Source of the DNA: Oegoconia quadripuncta
Taxonomy: Eukaryota > Arthropoda > Insecta > Lepidoptera > Autostichidae
Direction of reading: 5' to 3'
Assembly (NCBI GenBank): GCA_949316235.1
Contig: OX438743.1
Location: forward strand, 18,101,771-18,165,770
DNA: 64,000 nt
Positions 36,901 through 48,900 of this stretch are shown here, in pieces; position 1 is the first letter of the stretch, and every line of letters begins with the position of its first letter. A program made the translations under genes and the position numbers. The notes under the pieces were generated by a model, which saw nothing but the letters and a program-made list of their open reading frames with translations, was not told the origin of the DNA and searched no databases.

Positions 36901-39900
36901 TCCGAAGATGGAAAGGCGACGACTTAAATAGATTTGCACGTTTTAATGTCGATGGGTGCATTTCTGTATATTTCGAACCACTGTATGTTGCTTCAAGCAT
37001 TGATTTTTTAATGTTTGTTATGTGTAAAATTATAGAAATATTGCTATTGTTATTACAATAGTAATATTTCTATTACTAAAATTATAGAAATATTGTTGAT
37101 GATTTATAGCACATTTTGATGGATTGTGTCCGCTACGTGTCTCAAAGGGACGCACTTGTAAGGACGTTAGGGCAGAGTCGGATCGATGTTGGGATCCAAG
37201 TTCAGGTTCAACAAAGACACTACTTTATGTTTGGTAAAGCGAAGTGCAATTATAGGTATTTGGATACGATGGGATTGGCACCGTCACTCTGTGTACCAAA
37301 ATCCTTAAATTAAATAAAGATTTAAAAAAATGTCCACTGACATCGACATCGACATACAAATATCCCACTGTTGTAGAGCACACAGCTTCACTAGAGTGCG
37401 GTGTATTTTTACATAAACTCCCAGGCCGCAGTATGCTGCTGTCCATTCCCTACTGCTATAACCTCGCGATTCCTTACTCGCACGACAACCACGGGAAGAG
37501 ATAGGTTGATCTCATTTTTTGTGAAATATTTACACTAGGCAACGATAATTTAATTTATTAGGGACAATAAACAGTTTTACAATGTGTATAACTTACAATA
37601 TTATTAACAAACAAGTATAGATGATTGCAAAACCAGCAGCATTATTCACAAATTACTAACAACTCAGTACTAAGTACAAAACTAAAGGAATAACTAAACT
37701 AAAATAAACAACGCAATCTGCCTGTCATATACATCAAGTAGTATCAGATGTAGTCGATGAAGCTACAGTTTAAATATAAGGAATATAATGTAAGATGTTA
37801 ATATTATTTAGAATTTAGATGCTGATGATGCTGTTTATGATCAGGTTAAAGATACACAGTCAAATAGTGAAACAAAATATATTGTCAATCTTCTATAGAT
37901 TTAACAGGCATCTACAGAGATTACCTGCTTTATCATCGATCACGACGTCACTTTCCAACAGGTGAGACTGCGGTTAAACGGGTATCCGGTTAATCACCAA
38001 AAAAACCGTCGTGACTAAGCCCCACAAGAGTTGCTACCGGACTTCGTTGATTCATGACTCCGTTGACATAAACAAGTATTCCAATTAATTATCAAGCCCA
38101 GCAAGATTGTCCGGAGACCAACAAAAAGGTCCACTCTATTTACATACACACACGTCTAATATATCCTGGGTAACGACGACAATTAAGAGCAGGCGCACCT
38201 TCAGCTAATGGCCTTGTTTTTCTTTGGCCCGAGGCTTCCCCGCCTAATTCCGTTTTTGGGTTCCGTTAAAATGGAAACCCTTAGCAAAAATAATCGCTTG
38301 TCCACTTGGTTTCCATTAAAACTACTAGTTTTGGAAAAATCGTACATCTTGAAAAATATTTATAAGTTTATTGAATTTGTAATTTACAAAACAACTAAAA
38401 TTTAGGTTAAAGTTGATATTCTTGGGAGTTCCAGCCCCCTTAGCATGACATCGTTTGTCGCGCGCAACGTAAGAGTGAGAGTGGGATAGTTGTATATTTC
38501 GTCCAAGCGATTGAGCAGGAGAAATGTTATCTCGCGCGTCGAAAACATTTATCGTGCCTGTCATGCTACCAGTGCTGGTTACAATTTCTTAATTTCACTA
38601 CGCAAATTAGGAAAATGTTACAAAGAGATTTAAAAAGACAGATTTATGATAGAAGGCATATTGTCTCGGCTTACGTTCGAATACTCAAATGATTTCTAGC
38701 GTATTCGAACGTAACGTTTCCTTCTACTCCGACTTCAGACTTCTACAACTATTCTTTCTCCATACATGCAGTTAGACTTTGGAATTCACTTCCCACCGAC
38801 GTACGTGATAGTCAGTCGTTACCGGTCTTCAAATCGCGACTGAAGGAGCATTACCTTAAACTGTCTCAATAGATTATTATTATTATTTGTGTACATTTGT
38901 TTAAGTATATGTCATATTTATTTATAGGTTTTGTATTTATTTTTATCATATTAGATTATATATTTAATTATATTTATTTATATTATAACAACACCATAAT
39001 TTAAGTATGTATGTCATCGACATGATTGTTATTTTCTCTATATGTATAGTATGTTTGTTTATAACTACTGTTTATGTAAGTGTACTCGCTGTCTACTTTT
39101 ACGTTACCTCATCTATTTCTCTCCTTACTGAGGTTTGCTGGAAGAGATCTCTTATAGAGATAAGCTCGCCTTTTGTATATTTTAATATTCTCCTGTCTTT
39201 TTGTTTTGTTTGGTGTGTATGCTTATATACAATAAAGTGTTAAATAAATAAAATAAATAAATAAATAACGTAGCAGAGTACTCAAATGCTTTGTAGCATT
39301 TGAGTATTCGAACGTAAGCCGAGATAATATGCCTTCTATCATAAATCTATGTCTTTTTAAATCTCTTTGTTACATTTTCCTAATTTGCGTATATGCGACA
39401 GCATGATTTTAAGAAGCATTTGAATGTTCGGGCGTGGGTCTGATAAATCACGAGATAAAAATTTTGACTTAATTTTTGGTTAAATTATAATTCGGAGTTA
39501 TTTTATGAAGATTTGTTATAAAGTCACGTTAAGCTGTAAAGTATAAAGAACGATCGATTGGCGGTGGTAGTATTTATGGTACAATAAAATATACTTGATT
39601 GATTGATTAATTGGGGCAGTGGATAGTGACCCTGTCTGCGAAATCAACGGTTGCTGGTTCGAATCCCCGCGAGAGATAAATGCTTGTGTAATGAATACGA
39701 ACATTTATTTATTTTTTGACGACCTGTTTGGTGTAGTGGTTAGCAACTCTGACCACCATACCAAAAGGTTGCGGGTTCGAATCCCGCTAGGGGCATATGT
39801 TTGTGTGATGAATAGATGTGTACCCGAGTTATGTATGTTTTCATTTATAATAAGTATTTATTTACAAAAAAAAATGTATTTAGGTAGTATATCAACCATC

Positions 39901-42900
39901 TGGTATCCACAACACAAGCCTATAGTTGCTTACTCTGGAACTAGATAGCGCTGTATGTATGTCTGAGGACATTTATTTATTTCCGTGTCATGGATGTTTA
40001 TATAAATATTTGTGTAAGTTTATCCATGATCTAGTATCCAAAGTACAAGCTTTGCTTAGTTTGGGACTAAATTATTGAAAAGTGCCCGAAATATTTATTT
40101 AAATTCAGAAAGTATTTAATAAACTCCACGTTCCATTCCAAATCGCACTCAACTATTTTTCACGCTAAAATATGAAACATGTTTCGAACACGAAAACGAC
40201 AGAACCTCTAAGTTTGTTTGTAAGACGGACTTCACCAGCTTTTTCTTTCAAGGAGAATAATGTAATGACATCAATTTTGGCATCGTATATTATGACAAGC
40301 ATTAACAGTGCCTGCCCTGAAGTCGCGTAAACATATCAAGATCTTTTTGTTCACGATGTTTGAGGTTGTTGATCATTAAAATCCCTAAACTGTCATACTA
40401 TGGAACATGCTATGTAAACAAAAGACGATCTCAGCCTTTTTGATCACAATGTCTACGCCGCAAAACTTTGAACGATTACTCCTAAACAGTCTTTGTTTTA
40501 CATACAATCTTATAAATACAATCTTTGTTTTACAAAAACGAGCCGTTCGTGCAATTTTTTAATTGAGACCTGCAGTGTCTCTTAGAGATAGGTTTAAACA
40601 TTCTAACCTTTCCGTCACAGTACATTTTTGAAAATCTAATGTATGTTAAAAAAAATATAGCATCATTTAGGAAAAATGGTGATAAACATGTTGTCAATAC
40701 AAGAAATAAAGATAAACTTGCAGGTCACTTAAGTCGCCTCCGCAAAGTCAGTAAAACCTCAAACAGGTTGATCCCGATTTTTATTAATGCATAACGGGTT
40801 GGTACTTGAGCTCAATCACACCTGATGTTAAGTGAAGATGAGGCCGAAGGTGGAAGCGTATTGACCCGGAAACCCCAACACACTTGGGGGACTGGCTATC
40901 TTATCTCTGACAACCGGAACACAACAATGCTATTAACATTACCCATTCAAGGTTAAGGTAACCATTGTCAGTAACATAATAAGAATCTTTAATTGGCATA
41001 AGTTTGGTAATAGTTTTCTGTATAAGAATTTGTAATAATGCTGTTGACTCTATGTAAATAAATAAATAAAAAAAAACATTGCTGCTTGGCGGCAAATTTA
41101 GGTAAGATGGTGGTAGCTAGCCAGGCGGACAATTAAAATGCCCTAATGTGATAATTCAATTATACAAAGCTGTGAATAAATGAACGTATATGTTATGGAC
41201 GATGTTTAAAGCCTTCGTCTATGTGTCTGTTTGTGGATCTGTAGCATCATAACAGGTGAACCTGGTTGATAATGTAGGTAGCGTTTTTGACTAAACTTCG
41301 TACTAAACCTGAAAATTTATTTTTAGGAAAGGTGATATTTGCGAGGTAGTTTTTAATTTATTGATGCAGTCGAGATGATATTTAATACAATTTCAGTAAC
41401 TAAAGAAAAAAGTCGTTGTAGACCAGAAAACGTCATTTTCCATCAGTAGACTTGAGCGTATTCCAGCGGTGGATGACCATACATACATACATAAAGTCAC
41501 CCCTTGTTCCCGTAAGAGTAGGCAGAGACCATAGACTTCCACTTGCTACGATCCTGATATACCTCTTTTCTTCATTTACTCTCATGAGACCAATTGGTCA
41601 TATGGTCATATGAGAGAAGAAGCTCATAATTATGAGCTTTGTATTCAATTACTACTGGCGATAGATGGGATAAAGCGAACAAAATCGTATTCTACCACTA
41701 CCTGTTACAAGTAACAAGTCGCTCAGTCCTGTGTACTACGCTCACGGGAGGTCGTATTCGACTTTTGTAAAAATAAAAAGGTTTGCGTAGAAAATAAATA
41801 AGGCAAGAAAATGTGATACATAAAATACATACGTAAGTTCAAATTCATTCAAGATGATCAATGTATTCCTGACGGTGTATTCAAGGACGACCTGATTGGT
41901 GTAGTGGTTAGAAACTCTGCTACTGTACCAATTGGTCGCGGGTTCGAATCCCGCTAGGGGCATATGTTTGTATGATGAATACAGACATGTGATCCCGAGT
42001 TATGGATGTTTTTCATTTATACGTGTATTTATTTACAAAAAAAATGTATTTGTGTAGTTTATCAACCATCTGGTACCCATAACACAAGCCTATAGGTTGC
42101 TTACTGTGGAACTAGATGGAGTTGTGTATATGTCTAAGGATATTTATTTATTATTGTTTTTATTTACTGTGGACCTAGATGGCGCTGTGTGTTTGTGCAA
42201 AGACATTAAAAAAAAAAAAAAAAACATTTAAAATGTATTGGTATAAAAATGGCCGCTCTATGGGTCAATAAATACAATCTCTCTCTACATCGTAGGTAAT
42301 TATTTGCGTCAAGTGTCCGTACTAATTGATTGTTCCTATCTTTTATATGTCAATCTTGTAACAAATATACATTATTAATTATTAAGTAAAATAGTGAGAA
42401 AAAATATAAAAACATCTCATAACTTCTATATTGTTGCAAAATCGTGATCAATTATCGAGTTCATAAAAGTAAATTCTGATCAACTCCCTCAAGTCATCCT
42501 GTATACCGTTATAAATTAACTCCCTTTCCCCTCCTTTCCCTCACCTATCTCGAGTAAAGTAGGTATTCAATTTACAAGACGCATAAGTATCTACTGACAA
42601 AATGGTACCAATTTTCTCGCTAGCGTTGGCGACGAAATGAGGTACCAATTTATGTGTAAATCTGTTGCTTATTTTTATGATAGGTACCTACATAGGGAAT
42701 AAAATTAGGAGGTCTTTTTTGGGTGTGTGATACAGATAATCTATACATGAGATTTTAAAAATCGTAAATTGTTTCTTTTTTGTTTGAACGCGCATCGCAC
42801 ACGCAAACACGCTTAAATATTATGAATTTATTTCATATTATCAAAATTGTTTTTCAAGGTTTATGTACTAGAATTTACAATAAACATAATGTAACCTGTG

Positions 42901-45900
42901 TAAAGTGAGCAAAAATTAAAAATAGATATTTTAGTTTTTAAAATTTCTCGTTTTGCACCGACAAAGGACATTGAGCCCATGGAGCCAAGTCTGTTAATCC
43001 ACACGGACTGAGTCTAACTATTAACTTATAAATAATATGGTAACCCTATTTCTAGTCATATGCGTCATAAAATCTTCATTAGCTGTACACATAGCGCAAT
43101 ATTGCCTATCTATTTTAGATTAGTGAAGTTAAGTAAAGTCAAGCACAGATCATCCTAGAACAGAACGACTAGCGATATGTCATACGGGAGTTTTCGCGCT
43201 TCGAAGGTTCCAATGACGGTCATCGTTAAGCCAAGTCGGCGGCCTTTAGCGGCGGCTTAAAATCAGTGAATGTCAGGTGGCTGCTACTGTGACATAAATC
43301 CAACAATCTGCACTGGCTTTTTGGCGGGATCTCGGCGAGTGAAGTTGCAATTTTCTTTATAATTCTTATAATTTGTGCATTTTGACTTTTGAAGCTTAAT
43401 AATGGCAGAGTATTGTGCAGCAAAAGTTAGTGATGGTGTACAAGTGAAGGGAAGTGTAAATTAAAGGGCGTAACCAAGCTTTCGGTTCCCACAAGAAGCC
43501 GCCAAAATCTTTACCGACGAAATTCTACCACTTTACTGAAGAATGACTTGACATGTCCGTATTCATCATATAAAAATATGCCCCTAGCGGGAATCGAACC
43601 CGCGACCTTTTGGTATAGCAGCAGAGTTTCTAACCACTACACCAAACAGGTCTTGTCCCAAACTAAGCAAAGCTTGTACTATGGATACTAGATAACGGAT
43701 AAACATACATAAATATTCATATAAACATCCGTGACTCAGGAATAAATGTTCATATTCATCACACAAACATTTATCCGTCGCGGGATTCGAACCCGCAGCC
43801 GTTGGTTTCGCTCACAGGGTCACTATCCACTACACCAATCGGTCATCAAAGTTTTCCCTAGTTCAGGCACCAGTCTCCACATAGAATTATAGTCCCAAGC
43901 TATATTTAACTCTACTGTACAATAATGCTATAATGTGGAGAAAAATAAATAAATGATTGAAAATGATTAATATAATGATAGTATTGGAAAATCGGAATAT
44001 ACTTAACATCAGGAGTGAAAAGGCTACCCCGTTGTGCATAAAAAAAAAGACAACATCCAAGGGTCACTATTCAAAATATACAGAAATGCACAGGTTACAA
44101 GTGGCGATTCCATCGCCGTTGAAACGTATTTTTTGTATTAATGGGTTGGTTCTTGACCTCAATTACACCTGATGTTAAGTGAAGATGAGGTCGAAGGTAT
44201 AAGCCTACTTATGGATGTTTTTTGGTGTAAATCCCTTAGTCGCCGTTGGGCTGTTTTTATTCCTTTTACGTACCGAAACCATATCGCACAACAATGATGA
44301 TATGTATTCATTACCGCACCTCTCACCACAAAACTCTAAAACATCTGCTCCTATCTTCTTAATAAGTTCGTAATTTGTAGTCCTAACAGATCAGAATCTT
44401 AATTTTTCTCTTATAAAACCCTCGGAATCCGCTAAATAAATTACGGTAAGGTACGCCGTATGTAATTAGATATGTAGGTCAGAGCACAGGCTTGAAGTTT
44501 CTAATTAGTCAAACTTACCTGAGAGCGGAACGAAATAATTTAATAAAATAATTTGCTTTAAGTGAGATGAGGATGTACGAGAATATTTTTAATCGTCTCG
44601 GTGGCTCAATGCAGACGACGTAAGGTTTACAAAATGAAGGTCCCGAGTTCGATTCCCAACAGTGTGTATTTCTTTAAACGTATTTGGAGAACTCACAACA
44701 GTTTGTACAAAAGTAAACGAACGATAAACTTGCATGGTTTACCATTATGTCATTGAACATTGTTAGATATGTAAGTTCTCTGTTATGGTATTCAAAACCA
44801 TGTGGATGATGTTCATGGAGAGTCCCACAAATAGGTCCAGTTTACCCAAAGTTTGTTTTAAACCCTTCCTCGCCTTCGTTTCTCGCCCTCAATTTTTACA
44901 TGTCCAGGGGATCGACACTGAACAGACCCTGTGTTTGTTCCTAAGTTTGTTGAGGCTTCCAACAGCATCCGTAACTAGCTTAAAGTTCACTTAACACAAA
45001 AATAAAGCTTTCAATTCCACTTACGTACACCGGTAAGACAAGTTTATTTTTTAGGCTCAACGGGTTTGCACTTGACCTCAATCACACCTGATGTTAAGTG
45101 AAGATGAGACCGAATCGTCTTGTATTTCAGATGATAAGTGAACTATCATTCGGTGAAATTAAAATTATATAGCATAGAAGTATAGTAAAACGAGAAGCAA
45201 AGTATAGGAATACAACAATTTCAGACCAAATTCTTGTAAAGCAAGGAAGCTCTGTGATTCGCTTGAGTAATTAAAAGTGAGTTCAGACTAACTTCAAAGG
45301 TTTATTCGATTTTATGAGATTTTCAGCAAAGGGCTCTCCTCTAATTTATCTTTCATATAATTTTATTACTGCTTCATATTTTCAGTGAATATTACCTGCT
45401 TGTAGGTATTTAATTATTAATTCACAAGTTAGGTAACAACTATGAGAAATCATTTGCTGTGATGTTCTATGCTGATTTTGTCAAATAAATGTTAGAAGAT
45501 TACGAGTATCAAAGTCACTTTGATATTCTTGTAACCTATAGTATATATAACCTAAGTACCTACTGTTTTTTGTACTATTATAATATAACACTTATCTTTA
45601 TTGAATTGGAAATATTAGGTCCTTACCTATTAAATTGGCGTTTTGTATGAAGAATTTCATTAAGACTGTTTTCTCCATACAAACATTTTTGATTTTTTTT
45701 TGGGAACGGCTAATCCAAATTTAACTAAACTTTGTGTAAATTATCTGATAACATTAAGTTAAGTATAGGCATCTAGTACCACAGTAAGCAACTATAGGCT
45801 TGTGTTGTGGATACAAGATGGTTGATATACTACATAAATACATTTTTTTTTGAAATAAATACTTATTATAATTGAGACATCGCATAACTCGAATACACAT

Positions 45901-48900
45901 GTCCGTATTCTTCACACAAACATATGCCCCTAGCGGGATTCGAACCCGCAACCTTTTGGTATAGTGGTCAGAGTTGCTAACCACTACACCAAATAGGTCG
46001 TCAAATGGTTCTCCCTTTACAAAACTGATACTTGTAAAGTTCCTAACCATGATTGATGGAGCCTGTTAAGTCGTTTTAAAGAAGCACCATGTCGTTTAGT
46101 TAAGAATCTTGACCCTTAGAATAGCTAGAAACATCGTGAGAATGATGTATTCTCAACAGGCTCCGTGGCTTCGTAGCTCAATAGAAATGACATAGGATTT
46201 TACGGTCAATGTTTAACACTCTTTTTTTTTTTTTTTTTTTTAATATTTCGGACACTACACCTATATCATCTAGACCCAAACTAAGCAAAGCTTGTACCTA
46301 CTATGGATACATGATAATCCATGACTCAGGAATAAATGTTCATATTCATCACACAAACATTTACCCGTCGCGGGATTCGAACCCGCAACCGTTGGTTTCG
46401 CTGATAGGGTAACTATCCACTACACCAATCGGTCGTCACACTCTCACAGTAGTATTGGTTAGTGGTAGAACATTTTTAAATGTGCACGTAGCTAGGTAAG
46501 GCCATCTTAACTAATTCTACAGCAATGTTGATTGATAGCATAGCATTGTTGTGTTCTGCCAGTTTGTGACAGAATAGCCAACTCCCCAAATTATCCTGCT
46601 CCTTTTCTCTCGTTGTGATTAGCGTGCGACCGGATTTTATTTCACATAGACACATTCTTGTATTTAGAATTTATGGCTATAAATTCATTTACGTTTCTCT
46701 CTCCATGTGCAATGTTTCCAAACCATGCTTCCCGTAACATAATAGTGTTGTCAGGCTCTTATTTCCTGACTCTATCGATAAGTGTCTATTTTACCCAGTT
46801 TTGGCAGAGGGCCAAACGACACGCAGAACTATGACAGAGATAAATCAATGCAGTAGAACAACTTCTATAAATAGAGATATACTTAAATTAGGATGCAAAA
46901 ATTGTTTGTTTATAAACTTACTTATATTAAGCTTTTATAGGTATTTATTACTAAGCACCAATGCCTAAATATGTGTATCGTGTGTATATATATATATGTC
47001 TTCCTGAATTCCTGAATCCTAAAGGCTTTACCTATTTTAAACGTTTATGTCGCGCGAGATAATATTTGTTTTGCTCATTCGTTTGGACAACGATATACAA
47101 CTATCCCACTCTCACTTCTACGTTACGTGCGACAAACTATGTCATGCTATGGGGGCAATAGTCTGAGTCTTGTTCTCCAGAATGTCTTAAGATATATTTT
47201 ACCAACCAACGGTTGCAGGTTCGAATCCCCGCGAGAGATAAATGTTTGTGTCATGAATACGAACATTTATTCATTTATTTATTTATTGACGACCTGTTTG
47301 GTGTAGTGGTTAGCAAGTCTGACCACTATACCAAAAGGTTGCGGGTTCGAATCCCGCTAGGGGCATATGTTTGTGTGATGAATACGGACATTGTGTTCTC
47401 GAGTTATGGATGTTTTTCATTTATATATGTATTTATTTACAACAAAAAATGTATTTGTGTAGTGTATCAACCATCTGGTATCCACAACACATGCCTAGTT
47501 GCGTAGTGTGGAACTAGATGGCGCTGTCTGAATATGTCCAAGTATAGTATATATAGTATAGTATAGTATTCGATGAAAATGGGTTAAGCCGTGTATTTGG
47601 ACGATATCATAGCCTTTCATCTTCGTTTAACATCAGATGTGTGACTGACTTTAAACTTTGTGTATAATAAAATTAGAAGAATGTAAGATCATTGACTTTT
47701 ATTCAAGTGTACCTACTGGTTTTCTATACCATGTGCCCACAGATATAATTAATGAACCTATTATAAACTTTTTCTTCCACTCTCACACTCTAAATGAATG
47801 GATCGCATTAATAATAACACATCTTTCAGAAGATAATAAGAATTTGGTATTTTTGGGGCTTGATCACATTCACGAGATAAGATAATTATTTTAACTTTGT
47901 CAAATAACTTAGTCAAAGTCAAAAATGATTTATTTTGTAGGTACACAGAGTACACTTAAAATAGTCAATTTTACATTTTTGAAGCTACTGCTTGTTCAAA
48001 ATGCAATTTTCCCCTGAGAAGAACAAGCAAGAAACTCGAAGGGTTGCTCTTTTAAAATCAGGCTTTGATTTTACATAAAGGTTTTTATATTGCAAAAAGG
48101 TTTTATATTTCATTATTAATTATGAAATAGCCTGGCATACGAACGATCTGATATTTTATAATATGCTTTTTTAATAAGTTTCTTTTTCATAGTATCTTTA
48201 AATTTATTGAGAGGAAGATTTTGTATATCACCTGGAACCTTATTGAAAAAGCCTAACCCTTTGAATGAATTACTGGCTTTGCGCAGGCGACTTATGTGAC
48301 CTGCATGTTTATCTTTATTTCTTGTACTGACATCATGTTTATCACTATTTTTCCTAAATGATGCTATATTTTTTTGACATACATTACATTTTCAAAACTT
48401 ATATTAGACATACAAACATTAAATTTATCCATTTCTTTAGATTTCCATTGCGCACGTCTTATCTGCCTCTTCCAGTCATTACTCTCTTTCGTAGGTCTGC
48501 TGGAAGAAATTTCATTGTAGAAATAAGCAGAACCTGTTGTGTTGTATCTGTATGTTTTTTTTCTTGTGTACAATAAATGATAAATAAATAAATAAATTTA
48601 CAAAACAAAGTTAGAATGTTATTATACACTTTAAACCTATCTCTAAGTGACACACTACTAGTATTTGTATTATATGGTTTATACCCTTTCCCATTGAGAG
48701 AAAGATGTGCTGCCTATCGTAGGTACGTGTAAGGCATATGGTTGTAATATCAGATATTTTAGGGGAGTGATTGTATATTTCTAAAGGTGAACCGTGGATG
48801 TTGTTTCAAGCATTAAACTTATAATGTTTGGAACACCCAAACGCCAATGATTATCTCTGATCACCCTAATTGGGATATAAGACGTGACGTTATATATGTA

